Assembly (NCBI RefSeq): GCF_003944795.1
Contig: NZ_RWBG01000002.1
Location: 124,001 to 188,000 of the forward strand
DNA length: 64,000 bases
DNA from: Mangrovimonas spongiae
GTDB lineage: Bacteria; Bacteroidota; Bacteroidia; Flavobacteriales; Flavobacteriaceae
Reading direction: 5' to 3'
Shown here: piece after piece, positions 1 to 9,730 of the stretch
Numbering within the stretch: the first letter of the stretch is position 1
Layout of the letters: each line of letters begins with the position of its first letter
The notes under the pieces: generated by a model
Told to the model about the DNA's origin: nothing
The model's database searches: none
The model's input: the letters and a program-made list of their open reading frames with translations, nothing else
Program-made: the position numbers and the translations under genes

Positions 1-1623
1 ACAGCTAAAACAGCCGAAGAGTGTATTCTTTACGCCATTCCAATAGATATTTTTAGACCCATGGCCGAAAAAAATAAAAGCATTGGCAATTACCTTATAG
101 AAAGTTTTGCTTCTAACACCGAAAACCCATTTACTAAAGAACATCATGTACAATTCTTCTCGGATGCAGAAATTATTTTAAACCCAACCGATAACCATTT
201 CGAGCTTCAACCTGTTAATTACATCAAAAAAATTATTACAGCTAAGCCTTCTTCAAAAATAAAGACTATTGCAAAAACTATGAGCAAAAAAAATATAGGC
301 TCAATTATTATTGAAGACGATGGAAAGCCCATTGGCATTGTAACCGATAAAGATATTAGAAATAAAGTTGCTACTGGACTTCATACAATTAGTGAACCTG
401 TAACCAATATTATGGTATCACCTGTACTGTGCTATCCTAAAAATATTACCATAGCGCAGGCACAAATTACCATGTTAAAACACCGCATAGGCCATTTATG
501 TATTACTGAAGATGGCACGCCAAACACCAAGATTATTGGTTTAGCCTCAGAGCACGATATGATTGTTATGAAAGGAACCAACCCTTCCGTTTTAATGAAA
601 GCCATAAAACGTTCTAACACCACAAAAGATTTAAAACGTATTCGCGAGAAAATCATGGTGCTTTTAAACGGCTACATCATGCAAAACATTCCACTTACTC
701 ATACAAACAAAATTATTTTTGAACTAAACGATGCTACCATAAAACGTGTTATTGAACGCTGTTTAGTAAAAATGAAACAAGATCCGCCTGTGGCATTTGC
801 CTGGATGTCGTTAGGTAGTCAAGGACGAAAAGAACAATTACTGCATACCGATCAAGATAATGCTATTATTTTTGAAAATGTTCCAGAAGACACACTTGAA
901 GACACCAGAGCTTATTTTTTAAAACTAGCCAAAAAAGTAAACAAACGCCTAAACACCATAGGTTTTGATTATTGTCCCGCCGATATGATGGCCAAAAACC
1001 CCAATTGGTGTTTAAGCTTAGACGAGTGGAAAGCACAATTTACAAAATGGACCACCAATACAGGAAACGATGAACTTCTGTTATGCAATATTTTCTTTGA
1101 TTTTGATATTAGCTATGGCGACTCTAGATTAACCAATGCCTTAGCTAATCATGTTTTAGATATTACAAAAAACAACACCATATTTATATCTAAATTGGCC
1201 GCAAACGCCTTAAGCAATGCTTCGCCTTTAGGCTTTTTTAGACAGTTTTTAGTAGAACCTAACGGAGAGCACAAAGACCAATTCGACCTTAAAAAAAGAG
1301 CCTTAATGCCTATTGTTGATGCTGGACGCGTGTTAGCACTTTCCTACCAAATAAAAAATATTAATAACACCGCCGAACGATTTGAAAAATTAGCAGACAT
1401 GTTTCCACAAAATAAAGAGTTGTATTTAGGGTGCTCTTATGCCTTTAAAGCTATTTTAAAATTTAGAACAAAACACGGCCTTATAAATAATGATAATGGG
1501 CGATTTATTAAGTTAGAAGAACTCACTAAAGAAGAAAAAATGAAACTAAAACGATGTTTTAAAACCATTTCACACGTTCAAGAGTTTATAAAAGTTAGGT
1601 TTAATATTAGTACATTACTATAA
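1..1623 (+). CDS. CBS-domain / DUF294 nucleotidyltransferase-like signalling protein (5' end outside window)
   Basis: The frame is open from base 1 through the ATG at 61, so the gene very probably starts left of the window; family members carry an N-terminal cyclic-nucleotide-binding domain, and the residues before the ATG would be its end. Counting from the ATG, a CBS pair lies at about residues 55-170, and the DUF294 nucleotidyltransferase-like motif GSQGRKEQ...TDQDNA at about 251-270, followed by the DUF294 C-terminal helical domain. Such proteins are thought to sense adenine nucleotides; their target is unknown. It overlaps the following exonuclease gene by one base (TAATG). In many proteobacteria the same pair sits beside acetate permease/acs genes; here those lie about 12 kb away. 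Confidence 0.9.
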   Translation, partial: TAKTAEECILYAIPIDIFRPMAEKNKSIGNYLIESFASNTENPFTKEHHVQFFSDAEIILNPTDNHFELQPVNYIKKIITAKPSSKIKTIAKTMSKKNIGSIIIEDDGKPIGIVTDKDIRNKVATGLHTISEPVTNIMVSPVLCYPKNITIAQAQITMLKHRIGHLCITEDGTPNTKIIGLASEHDMIVMKGTNPSVLMKAIKRSNTTKDLKRIREKIMVLLNGYIMQNIPLTHTNKIIFELNDATIKRVIERCLVKMKQDPPVAFAWMSLGSQGRKEQLLHTDQDNAIIFENVPEDTLEDTRAYFLKLAKKVNKRLNTIGFDYCPADMMAKNPNWCLSLDEWKAQFTKWTTNTGNDELLLCNIFFDFDISYGDSRLTNALANHVLDITKNNTIFISKLAANALSNASPLGFFRQFLVEPNGEHKDQFDLKKRALMPIVDAGRVLALSYQIKNINNTAERFEKLADMFPQNKELYLGCSYAFKAILKFRTKHGLINNDNGRFIKLEELTKEEKMKLKRCFKTISHVQEFIKVRFNISTLL

Positions 1624-2288
1624 TGTTTAATTGGTTTAAAAAACGCGCAAAACAATTTACACTTCCCGAATTCTGGAATGAGTATGAGAATTCTTTTTCT
1701 CCAGATACTCATAAAGATTTAAAATCAGCTCGTTTTGTTGTACTTGATACTGAAACGACAGGCTTTAGCTATTCAAAAGATAGAATATTATGCATTGGTG
1801 CTGTTGAAATTCTGAATTACGAGATTCAAATAGCACATTCTTTCGAAATCTACATCAAACAAGAACGTTTTAATGAAAAAACAGTAGAAATTCATGGAAT
1901 TATCAAAAATGAGCGCATAAAAACCTTAACAGAATATGAAGCTATAGAAAAGTTTTTAGAGTACTTAGGCAATGCCATAATTATAGCACACCATGCTAAG
2001 TTTGACGTCACCATGATTAACAAAATGTTAGAAAGACACGGTTTTCCTCATTTAAAAAATAAAATTCTTGACACAGTACGACTGTACAATGCCACCCGGA
2101 TTAAAACCAACTTTAATCGCCAAGAAGAGTTAAGTCTAGATAATATTGCAGATAAGTATTTATTAGATGTTTCAGATCGCCACACAGCAGCAGGAGATGC
2201 GTTAATAACGGCTTTAATTTTTTTAAAAACCACCACTATATTAAAAAACAAAAAAGGGATGACACTTAAAACGTTATTTAAAGTATAG
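1623..2288 (+). CDS. 3'-5' exonuclease, DNA polymerase III epsilon-like (DEDDh family)
   Basis: A 221-aa exonuclease of the RNase T/DnaQ fold. Visible motifs are DTETTG (about residue 42, ExoI), HHAKFD (about 122, ExoII) and DRHTAAGDA (about 184, ExoIII with the catalytic His and Asp), so all DEDDh residues are present. It is translationally coupled to the CBS/DUF294 gene through a TAATG overlap. The protein is shorter than replicative DnaQ fusions and has no clear clamp-binding motif, so a role as proofreading subunit is not shown. More likely it is the stand-alone exonuclease that commonly accompanies DUF294 proteins. Confidence 0.88.
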   Translation: MFNWFKKRAKQFTLPEFWNEYENSFSPDTHKDLKSARFVVLDTETTGFSYSKDRILCIGAVEILNYEIQIAHSFEIYIKQERFNEKTVEIHGIIKNERIKTLTEYEAIEKFLEYLGNAIIIAHHAKFDVTMINKMLERHGFPHLKNKILDTVRLYNATRIKTNFNRQEELSLDNIADKYLLDVSDRHTAAGDALITALIFLKTTTILKNKKGMTLKTLFKV

Positions 2289-2365
2289 CAATTTAGCACA
2301 TTTAACAAACCAACTTTACGAAAACGTTAGAGAATGTCTATCTTTATCCTTTAAAAGCAAAATTT

Positions 2366-2848
2366 ATGAGTAAATTTCAAGTTTCGGTTAACGGAAACGT
2401 TTCAACAGAAATAGATTCAAAAGACGTTGAACAATTAGACCTTCAACAAATAGCTGATAATCATTTTCATCTTTTAAAAGATTTTAAAAGCTATAAAACA
2501 CAAATCGTTCAATCCGATTACAATCAAAGAACATACCAGGTAAAAGTTAACAACAACCTTTATAACATGTCCATTTCTGATGATTTGGACGTTTTAATTA
2601 AAGATATGGGCTTCGAAATAGGAAGCGCTAAGCACGTTAACGACTTAAAAGCTCCTATGCCAGGTCTTATTTTAGATATTAATGTAAGCGTTGGACAAGA
2701 AGTAAAAGAAGACGATAGTTTATTGATTTTAGAAGCCATGAAAATGGAAAACGTCTTGACTTCGCCTAGAGATGGCATTATTAAATCCATAGCCGTAAGC
2801 CAAGGCGACGCTGTAGACAAAAATCAATTATTATTAGAATTTGAATAA
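2366..2848 (+). CDS. Biotin carboxyl carrier subunit of acyl-CoA (propionyl-CoA) carboxylase
   Basis: A 160-aa acetyl/propionyl-CoA carboxylase biotin carrier. The C-terminal half is a biotinyl domain (about residues 90-160) with the biotinylation motif EAMKM, in which Lys126 carries biotin, preceded by a conserved APMPG turn. The N-terminal part is the region that docks on the carboxylase partners in acyl-CoA carboxylases. It is the first gene of a three-gene unit with biotin carboxylase (49 bp downstream) and carboxyltransferase. A TATCTTTA element about 20 bp before the ATG is a possible -7 promoter. The substrate is inferred from the type of carboxyltransferase subunit. Confidence 0.92.
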   Translation: MSKFQVSVNGNVSTEIDSKDVEQLDLQQIADNHFHLLKDFKSYKTQIVQSDYNQRTYQVKVNNNLYNMSISDDLDVLIKDMGFEIGSAKHVNDLKAPMPGLILDINVSVGQEVKEDDSLLILEAMKMENVLTSPRDGIIKSIAVSQGDAVDKNQLLLEFE

Positions 2849-2897
2849 CAACATATAGACTATTCTTTTAGTCTATCCTATAAATAACATCTTATTT

Positions 2898-4346
2898 ATG
2901 AAAAAAATATTAGTTGCCAATCGTGGTGAAATTGCCCTTAGGGTTATGAAAACCATAAAAAAAATGGGCATTAAAACCGTTGCTATTTACTCGACCGTAG
3001 ATAGACAATCGCCACATGTTACCTTTGCCGATGAAGCTGTTTGTGTAGGCGAAGCTCCATCAAATCAATCCTATCTTTTAGGCGATAAAATTATTGAAAT
3101 ATCTAAAAAATTAGGCGTTGATGGTATTCACCCAGGCTACGGTTTTTTAAGTGAAAATGCCGACTTTGCGGAGTTATGCGAAGCCAACAACATTACCTTT
3201 ATTGGGCCAAAAAGTAAAGCCATTAAAATTATGGGCAGTAAGCTAGCCGCTAAAGAAGCTGTAAAAGCTTACGATATTCCTATGGTTCCCGGTATTGACG
3301 AAGCCATTACCGATGTTGAAAAAGCCAAAACTATTGCCAAAGACATTGGCTTTCCTATTTTAATTAAAGCCTCTGCTGGAGGTGGTGGAAAAGGGATGCG
3401 TGTTGTTGAAAAAGAAAAAGATTTAGAATCGCAAATGAATCGCGCCATTAGTGAAGCCACTTCTGCTTTTGGAGACGGTTCTGTATTTATTGAAAAATAT
3501 GTAGCCTCACCAAGACATATTGAAATTCAAGTCATGGCCGACACACATGGAAACATAGTCCATTTATTTGAACGTGAATGCAGCATTCAGCGTCGACACC
3601 AAAAAGTGGTTGAAGAGGCACCTTCAGCTGTTTTAACACCACAACTACGCGAAGCTATGGGTAACGCCGCTGTAAGAGTTGCTAAAGCCTGTGATTATAT
3701 TGGTGCAGGTACAGTGGAGTTTCTTTTAGACGACCAACACAACTTCTATTTCTTAGAAATGAACACCCGTTTACAAGTTGAACACCCTGTTACCGAACTC
3801 ATTACAGGAACCGATTTGGTAGAGCATCAAATTCGTGTCGCTCGTGGCGAAGAATTAGCACTAAAACAGGACGATTTAAACATTAATGGTCACGCCTTAG
3901 AATTACGTGTATATGCCGAAGATCCTTTAAACGATTTCTTGCCAAGTGTAGGAAAATTAGAAACTTACCAATTACCTATTGGCGATAATATTCGTGTCGA
4001 TAATGGTTTTAAAGAAGGTATGGATATTCCTATTTATTATGATCCTATGCTGTCTAAATTAATCACCTATGGTAACACTCGCGAAGAAGCTATAGAACTT
4101 ATGATTCAAGCTATTGGGAATTATCATATAAAAGGTGTTGAAACAACCTTACCTTTTGGAACTTTTGTGTGTCAGCATGAGGCCTTTCGCTCAGGGAATT
4201 TTGACACACATTTTGTAAAAAAATACTATTCTCCAGAAGCTTTAGAAAACAACCAAAAAGACGAAGCTCACATTGCAGCGTTAATTGCCGTAAAGCAATA
4301 TTTAGAAGACAAAAAACAATTACGAGTACCAAATACAAGCCACTAA
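2898..4346 (+). CDS. accC: Biotin carboxylase subunit of acyl-CoA (propionyl-CoA) carboxylase
   Basis: ATP-grasp biotin carboxylase (482 aa, normal length) that carboxylates biotin on the carrier protein with bicarbonate and ATP. It starts with the N-terminal [12 protein letters not shown] motif, has the glycine-rich ATP loop GGGGKGM near residue 160, and the catalytic [14 protein letters not shown] segment near residue 288. The stop codon overlaps the start of the carboxyltransferase gene (TAATG), which indicates translational coupling in one complex. The symbol accC is by homology of the subunit; the complex is more likely a propionyl-CoA carboxylase than the malonyl-CoA forming enzyme. Confidence 0.95.
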   Translation: MKKILVANRGEIALRVMKTIKKMGIKTVAIYSTVDRQSPHVTFADEAVCVGEAPSNQSYLLGDKIIEISKKLGVDGIHPGYGFLSENADFAELCEANNITFIGPKSKAIKIMGSKLAAKEAVKAYDIPMVPGIDEAITDVEKAKTIAKDIGFPILIKASAGGGGKGMRVVEKEKDLESQMNRAISEATSAFGDGSVFIEKYVASPRHIEIQVMADTHGNIVHLFERECSIQRRHQKVVEEAPSAVLTPQLREAMGNAAVRVAKACDYIGAGTVEFLLDDQHNFYFLEMNTRLQVEHPVTELITGTDLVEHQIRVARGEELALKQDDLNINGHALELRVYAEDPLNDFLPSVGKLETYQLPIGDNIRVDNGFKEGMDIPIYYDPMLSKLITYGNTREEAIELMIQAIGNYHIKGVETTLPFGTFVCQHEAFRSGNFDTHFVKKYYSPEALENNQKDEAHIAALIAVKQYLEDKKQLRVPNTSH

Positions 4347-5887
4347 TGGAAGATAAAATTAAAGACTTAAACAATAAACTTGCCGAAGCCCATTTAGGCG
4401 GCGGTGAAAAACGTATAGCAAAACAACACGACAAGAAAAAATTAACTGCTAGAGAGCGTGTACAGTACTTATTAGACGAAGGGTCATTTGAAGAAATTGG
4501 TGCACTTGTTACTCACCGAACCAAAGAGTTTGGCATGGACAAACAACAGTTTTATGGCGATGGCGTTGTAACTGGTTATGGTACTATTGACGGCAGATTA
4601 GTCTATGTTTTTGCACAGGATTTTACGGTTTTTGGTGGCTCACTATCTGAAACTCATGCCGAAAAAATCTGTAAAGTCATGGACTTAGCGGTTAAAGTTG
4701 GCGCACCCATTATTGGTCTTAACGATTCTGGCGGTGCTAGAATTCAAGAAGGTGTACGTTCGCTTGGCGGTTATGCCGATATTTTTTATCGTAATGTACA
4801 AGCTTCTGGTGTCATCCCACAACTTTCAGCTATTATGGGACCTTGTGCTGGTGGTGCTGTGTATTCACCTGCCATGACCGATTTTACTTTAATGGTAGAA
4901 AACAGTAGCTATATGTTTGTTACTGGACCAAACGTAGTAAAAACGGTCACCAACGAAGAAGTTACCAGCGAAGAATTAGGTGGTGCGTCCACACACGCTT
5001 CTAAATCGGGAGTTGCGCACAAAACCTCAGCAAATGATGTAGTTTGTCTGGAAGACGTTAAAAAACTATTGAGCTATCTTCCGCAGAACAATCAAGAAAA
5101 ACCTAAGGCGATTCCTTATAAATTAAATGATGAAGTTCGTGAGCAATTATCTAACATTGTACCAGATAATGCTAATAAGCCTTACGATATGCACGATGTG
5201 ATTTCTGGTATTATTGATGATAACTCTTTCTATGAAATTCATCAAGATCATGCCGAAAATATTATTGTAGGTTTTGCTAGATTAGGTGGAAAATCTATTG
5301 GTATTGTAGCTAATCAACCTATGTTTTTAGCTGGTGTATTAGATGTAAATAGCTCTAAAAAAGCAGCACGTTTTGTGCGTTTTTGCGATAGTTTTAATAT
5401 TCCCTTATTGGTCTTGGAAGATGTTCCAGGATTTTTACCAGGAACCGATCAAGAATGGAATGGTATTATTGTTCATGGTGCTAAATTACTGTATGCTTTT
5501 AGCGAAGCTACAGTACCAAGAGTTACGGTAATTACTCGTAAAGCTTACGGTGGTGCATACGATGTTATGAACTCTAAACACATTGGTGCCGATATGAATT
5601 TTGCATGGCCAAGTGCCGAAATTGCGGTTATGGGTGCCAAAGGAGCAGCAGAGATTATTTTTAGACGCGACATTGCAGCATCGGATGATCCTGAAGCTAA
5701 ATGGAAAGAAAAAGAAGCCGAATATGCCGACCGCTTTGCCAATCCATATAGTGCCACAGAACGTGGCTTTATAGACGAAGTTATCTTACCAAAAGATACC
5801 CGACGAAAGCTTATAAAAGCTTTTGCTATGTTAGAAGACAAACACGTAGATAAACCAAAACGAAAACACGGTAATATTCCGTTGTAA
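4346..5887 (+). CDS. pccB: Acyl-CoA carboxylase carboxyltransferase (propionyl-CoA carboxylase beta type)
   Basis: A 513-aa carboxyltransferase of the PccB/MmdA type, with fused N and C crotonase-like halves in one chain, unlike AccA/AccD. The N-terminal oxyanion region ...[12 protein letters not shown] (about residue 165) and the C-terminal region ...[11 protein letters not shown] (about 397) are both present. It transfers carboxyl from biotin to an acyl-CoA; propionyl-CoA to methylmalonyl-CoA is most likely. It would take up the product of the PrpE ligase encoded at 15.5-17.4 kb. It is followed by a strong hairpin terminator. Confidence 0.93.
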   Translation: MEDKIKDLNNKLAEAHLGGGEKRIAKQHDKKKLTARERVQYLLDEGSFEEIGALVTHRTKEFGMDKQQFYGDGVVTGYGTIDGRLVYVFAQDFTVFGGSLSETHAEKICKVMDLAVKVGAPIIGLNDSGGARIQEGVRSLGGYADIFYRNVQASGVIPQLSAIMGPCAGGAVYSPAMTDFTLMVENSSYMFVTGPNVVKTVTNEEVTSEELGGASTHASKSGVAHKTSANDVVCLEDVKKLLSYLPQNNQEKPKAIPYKLNDEVREQLSNIVPDNANKPYDMHDVISGIIDDNSFYEIHQDHAENIIVGFARLGGKSIGIVANQPMFLAGVLDVNSSKKAARFVRFCDSFNIPLLVLEDVPGFLPGTDQEWNGIIVHGAKLLYAFSEATVPRVTVITRKAYGGAYDVMNSKHIGADMNFAWPSAEIAVMGAKGAAEIIFRRDIAASDDPEAKWKEKEAEYADRFANPYSATERGFIDEVILPKDTRRKLIKAFAMLEDKHVDKPKRKHGNIPL

Positions 5888-5892
5888 AAAGA

Positions 5893-5924
5893 AAAGGAGA
5901 CAACTTAAAGTTGTCTCCTTTTTT
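5893..5924. terminator. Bidirectional intrinsic terminator
   Basis: Perfect 12-bp stem (AAAGGAGACAAC and its complement, 5893-5904 with 5910-5921) around a 5-nt loop, with an A-tract on the left and a T-tract on the right. It lies between the carboxyltransferase gene and the convergent hypothetical gene, so it can end both transcripts. Confidence 0.9.
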
Positions 5925-5929
5925 ATTGG

Positions 5930-6307
5930 CTATTTAAGAAGTTGAGTGTAAAACTCCTCTTTAAGTTCTCGATTATCTTTAATAATTTTTAAATACTCTT
6001 GCCTCACTTTTTCATGCTCATTTATATAATACAAATCACATTCTAAATGATCACATTCTTTATAATTAGGCATTGCCTTTTTATAATTACTTAACACCTT
6101 AGAGACAACAATTGCACGTTCTATCATAATTAAAAAACGGTCTCTTAATACACTTTCTTTTAATAGATTTGATGCTATTTTAGCCAACCTATCACTTTCT
6201 TCTATAATATAACTAACATGATTTACCCATAACGTTAATTCATTCTCACTACGCTTTTGAATAATTTGATCATCGGAATCATGGTCAAAATAAGTTTCTA
6301 ATTTCAT
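5930..6307 (-). CDS. Hypothetical protein, helical, end of the gdh unit
   Basis: I do not recognise a family for this 125-aa protein. It is charged, lacks a signal peptide or membrane segment, and looks almost wholly alpha-helical, with a possible coiled-coil C-terminus (KVRQEYLKIIKDNREL). It starts 26 bp after the GreA/GreB-like gene on the same strand and ends at a bidirectional terminator, so it is probably the last gene of the unit containing glutamate dehydrogenase. No function is assigned. Confidence 0.75.
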   Translation of the reverse strand: MKLETYFDHDSDDQIIQKRSENELTLWVNHVSYIIEESDRLAKIASNLLKESVLRDRFLIMIERAIVVSKVLSNYKKAMPNYKECDHLECDLYYINEHEKVRQEYLKIIKDNRELKEEFYTQLLK

Positions 6308-6333
6308 TATTATTAAAATTCTGTATGGTTACC

Positions 6334-6726
6334 TTAATTTTGCGACACATCTTTTATAATTAACGTTTTAACACCAGCAGGGAACTCCCACTCTATTTCA
6401 TCGCCTATAGCATACCCTATTACGGCTGCTCCCATAGGTGCTAAAACAGATACTTTTTTTAAAGCTGCGTTAGTTTCGGTGGGAAGTACAAGTTGAAACG
6501 TTGTTTCCCAACTATTATCTTTTGTCGACACTGTTATTAGTGAATTAAATCTAATCACATCTTGAGGCAACTCTTCTCTATTAACTATTTGCGCTGTTTT
6601 TAACTCGTCCGACAAACGCTTAATGGAGTATTTTCGCGTGTCGACTTTATAGTTTTCCGATAAACTTAACAAGCGTTTTATCGTTACATACGCATTCTTT
6701 TCAAGTACAATACATCCATATTTCAT
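6334..6726 (-). CDS. GreA/GreB-type C-terminal domain protein (Rnk-like)
   Basis: A 130-aa protein whose C-terminal half (about residues 55-130) matches the GreA/GreB C-terminal FKBP-like domain: FNSLITVST...LVLPTE...VSVLAPMGAAVIGYAIGDEIEW. The N-terminal coiled-coil of true Gre factors is replaced by a short helical segment, as in Rnk-type nucleoside diphosphate kinase regulators. It probably binds RNA polymerase near the secondary channel without stimulating transcript cleavage; that is inferred from the family. It begins 13 bp after the gdh stop codon. Confidence 0.85.
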   Translation of the reverse strand: MKYGCIVLEKNAYVTIKRLLSLSENYKVDTRKYSIKRLSDELKTAQIVNREELPQDVIRFNSLITVSTKDNSWETTFQLVLPTETNAALKKVSVLAPMGAAVIGYAIGDEIEWEFPAGVKTLIIKDVSQN

Positions 6727-6739
6727 ACATCTTAATTAT

Positions 6740-8032
6740 TTATGGGAAAATTCCGCGTTGAACATAAGCCTTTTCAATACGCTCTATAGCAATCACATAA
6801 GCCGCAGAACGCATATCCAAATTTCTGGCTGTTGCCGTTTGCAACACTTTTTTAAAAGCTTCTTTTAGTTTTTTATCGAGCTTGATTAAAATCTCGTCTA
6901 ATTCCCATAATTCTCCGTTTCTATTTTGAAGCCATTCAAAATAACTTCCTATAACGCCACCAGAGTTGCACAATATATCTGGAATTATTTCTATACCGCG
7001 ATCTAACAGCAATTTTTCGGCTTCAACAGTTGTTGGTCCATTGGCACCTTCGGCAATTAAAAAGGCTTTTATTTTTGATGCATTTTCTTTTGTTATTTGA
7101 TTGCCTAAAGCTGCTGGCACACAAATGTCGCAATCTAAACCAAAGAAGTCTGCTTTATCAATATTTGAAGCTCCAGAATACCCTACAATACTCCCTTGAT
7201 TTGCTTTAGAGTAGTTTAACAACTCTTCAACAGTAATACCTTGAGCGTTACTAATTGAGCCATAGGCATCTTGTACACCTACTAATTTTGCGCCATCTTG
7301 CTCTAAAAAGTGAGCTGCCCAATAACCAACATTACCAAAACCTTGAACAATAAATGTTTTATCTTTTAGGCTAATATTTTTATGCTCTGCCCAGTATTTT
7401 ATAGTAAGATACACACCAAAACCTGTGGCTCTATCTCTTCCTTCTAATCCACCAGAACCAATAGGTTTTCCTGTAACAACATGTTGGTTTTTTGAACGCT
7501 CGGAAGGTGTTTTTGTAGACATATATGTATCTGCTATCCACGCCATTGTTTGCGCGTTGGTGTTTACATCTGGTGCAGGTATATCATGCTCTGGACCAAT
7601 ATTATCGCCCAAAGCATAAGCAAATCGTCTTGTAATACGTTCTAATTCTGCAGTTGAATATTTTTTAGGATCTATCTGAATACCACCTTTAGCACCACCG
7701 TAAGGCAAACCTGCTAAAGAGGTTTTCCAGGTCATCCACATAGCCAAGGCCTTAACCGCATCGATATCTATTGTTGGATGATATCGTAATCCGCCTTTGT
7801 ATGGCCCTAAAGCATTATTATGCTGAACGCGATAACCTTTAAAAATCTCCACGTCACCATTATCCATTCTAACTGGAAAATGAATAATAAGTTCGTTATT
7901 TGTTACTGAAAGTATTTTTTTTATGTTTTTGTTTAATCCTACCATCTCTGAGGCCGAATTAAATTGTTTCATCACATTTTCTAGCATACCTTGTTTAGGT
8001 TGCTCTTTCTTTTTTAACTCTTGTGTTAACAT
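6740..8032 (-). CDS. gdhA: Glutamate dehydrogenase (Glu/Leu/Phe/Val dehydrogenase family)
   Basis: A 430-aa hexameric-type glutamate dehydrogenase that interconverts glutamate with 2-oxoglutarate and ammonium. The substrate-binding GGLRYHP and the catalytic-lysine segment PYGGAKGG (about residues 110-117) are visible, followed by a Rossmann NAD(P) motif (VQGFGNVG). Length is normal for the 415-430 aa class. A cysteine-rich 56-aa gene lies 15 bp upstream on the same strand, and a Gre-like gene follows 13 bp downstream, so this is a probable four-gene unit. Confidence 0.95.
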   Translation of the reverse strand: MLTQELKKKEQPKQGMLENVMKQFNSASEMVGLNKNIKKILSVTNNELIIHFPVRMDNGDVEIFKGYRVQHNNALGPYKGGLRYHPTIDIDAVKALAMWMTWKTSLAGLPYGGAKGGIQIDPKKYSTAELERITRRFAYALGDNIGPEHDIPAPDVNTNAQTMAWIADTYMSTKTPSERSKNQHVVTGKPIGSGGLEGRDRATGFGVYLTIKYWAEHKNISLKDKTFIVQGFGNVGYWAAHFLEQDGAKLVGVQDAYGSISNAQGITVEELLNYSKANQGSIVGYSGASNIDKADFFGLDCDICVPAALGNQITKENASKIKAFLIAEGANGPTTVEAEKLLLDRGIEIIPDILCNSGGVIGSYFEWLQNRNGELWELDEILIKLDKKLKEAFKKVLQTATARNLDMRSAAYVIAIERIEKAYVQRGIFP

Positions 8033-8047
8033 GTGTAATAATTTAAA

Positions 8048-8218
8048 TTAAATAAGCTCTAACTTTTTGGTGTTAGAATGTTTTAAAACTGTTTTGTTAT
8101 TTTCGACTTGGTTTTCGCCTGCAAGTAAATACTCATTACAAGACCATATAATTTTTTTGTCGGAAGTAAAACTACAGTCTAAGTTATACTCACAATTAAT
8201 ACATATACTTTTTTCCAT
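8048..8218 (-). CDS. Small cysteine-rich protein (56 aa), possible metal-binding
   Basis: This short minus-strand ORF begins at the ATG complementary to 8216-8218 and ends with TAA at 8048-8050, 15 bp before gdhA. It starts MEKSICINCEYNLDC and has four cysteines at residues 6, 9, 15 and 27 (CxxC-x5-C-x11-C), all in the first 30 residues, ending in WSCNEY; the tail is polar. The spacing suggests a small zinc- or iron-binding knuckle. Good start context, tight spacing to gdhA and concentrated cysteines make it a likely real gene. An opposite-strand ORF over the same bases has no such features. Function is unknown. Confidence 0.72.
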   Translation of the reverse strand: MEKSICINCEYNLDCSFTSDKKIIWSCNEYLLAGENQVENNKTVLKHSNTKKLELI

Positions 8219-8408
8219 AATTACAGGTGTATTTTTTTATGTGTCTTGAGAATAACAAGCGACGTACCAAAATAAGCAGACAACTCACAACAAAAAGACA
8301 AACACCTAAAAACAAAGTGTTTGCAACATTAAAGTAATTTTTAAGGAAAGTAGATGCTGAGTAAAAATTACCCAACAGTGTATATTTTACACACTAAAAA
8401 CAGTTATG

Positions 8409-9725
8409 TTACTTAATTTTTTGACTAAGTGTTTTTCGGTCTATTTGAAGAATTCTAGCTGCTTCAGATTTATTATTATTGGTATGGGCCAAAACCTTAA
8501 GAATATGTTGTTTTTCAACAGCTTTTAAAGGTAGTAATGCTGTTTCTTTAGGAAAGTCTATTGTAAATTTTAAATAATCGGGTAAACTGTCTACGGTTAT
8601 TTGTTTATCGCTCATAATAACCGCATGCTGAATTACATTTTCAAGCTCTCGTATATTACCAGGCCAATGGTGACGCTTTAATATATTTATAGCCTCCTGT
8701 GTTATAGGCATAAGTTTATCTTTGTATTCCACACCATACTTAAATATAAACTTATCGACTAGTAGCTCTATATCTTCAAGACGATCTCTAAGTGGCGGAA
8801 CATTAATTTGCACAACGGTTAATCGATAAAACAAGTCTTCTCTAAATTTTTGACTCGCTATTCTAGACTCTAAATTAAAATTGGTTGCTGCAATAATCCT
8901 AACATCTACAGGTTCTACTTTTTGCGCTCCTACTCTAACTACTTCTTTTTCTTGAAGCACTCTTAACAATCGTAATTGTGTCGCCATAGAGGCATTGCCT
9001 ATTTCATCTAAAAAGATTGTGCCTTTATGTGCTGCTTGAAAAAACCCTTTTCTATCTTCATTTGCTCCTGTAAAAGCGCCTTTTACATAACCAAATAATT
9101 CTGACTCTAAGAGGTTTTCTGGTATGGCGCCACAATTAACAGCAACAAATGGTGCTGATGCATATTTACCATTATAATGAATGGCTCTAGCCACCAATTC
9201 TTTTCCTGTACCACTTTCACCATTAATTAGTACTGTGGCCTTATTATCTTTAACACGATCTATAATTTGAGTTACAGATTTAATAGCTTTAGAATTACCT
9301 ATAATTTCACCATAAGCATTTTGCTGACGTGGTGTTTTAGTAACTTTTGGCTTTTTTTCTTTTAAAGAAATTGCAATTGCCTGCTTTAATTCGTCTTTAG
9401 TAAAAGGTTTAGTTAAATATTCTACAACACCAGATTTCATGGCTTCTAAAGCACCATCAACAGAAGGGTAGCCTGTAATGACTAGTTTTGGTAGTTTCGG
9501 GAAATGCTCTGAGGTATATTTTATAAGTTGCATACCATCTACACCTGGCATATTAAGATCGGTAATTAGTAAATCGATAGTTCTACTTTGAAGAATTGTA
9601 AGCGCTTCTTTTACTGAAACTGCTTTAAACGTATAAAAATCTAACGCTGTTAAATGACGTTGTAACAACTCTAAAATATGAATGTCGTCATCTACAATTA
9701 ATATATTTTCTTTGTGTAATGGCAT
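8409..9725 (-). CDS. Sigma-54-dependent response regulator (NtrC family)
   Basis: A 438-aa regulator with three domains: receiver (about 5-120, phospho-Asp in LLITDLNMPG), AAA+ sigma-54 interaction domain (about 145-370, Walker A GESGTGKE, and the sigma-54 contacting GAFTGA loop), and a Fis-type HTH at the C-terminus (about 400-438). It activates RpoN-dependent promoters when phosphorylated. The gene starts 5 bp after the sensor kinase gene, so the two form a two-component pair. Targets cannot be read from the sequence. The 190 bp between this gene and the cysteine-rich gene show no further ORF. Confidence 0.93.
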   Translation of the reverse strand: MPLHKENILIVDDDIHILELLQRHLTALDFYTFKAVSVKEALTILQSRTIDLLITDLNMPGVDGMQLIKYTSEHFPKLPKLVITGYPSVDGALEAMKSGVVEYLTKPFTKDELKQAIAISLKEKKPKVTKTPRQQNAYGEIIGNSKAIKSVTQIIDRVKDNKATVLINGESGTGKELVARAIHYNGKYASAPFVAVNCGAIPENLLESELFGYVKGAFTGANEDRKGFFQAAHKGTIFLDEIGNASMATQLRLLRVLQEKEVVRVGAQKVEPVDVRIIAATNFNLESRIASQKFREDLFYRLTVVQINVPPLRDRLEDIELLVDKFIFKYGVEYKDKLMPITQEAINILKRHHWPGNIRELENVIQHAVIMSDKQITVDSLPDYLKFTIDFPKETALLPLKAVEKQHILKVLAHTNNNKSEAARILQIDRKTLSQKIK

Positions 9726-9730
9726 GCTTT

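Noticed and set aside
8067-8249. Plus-strand ORF of 60 codons opposite the cysteine-rich gene
   Set aside because: It overlaps the minus-strand 56-aa gene, has no domain or start context, and runs against the gdh unit.
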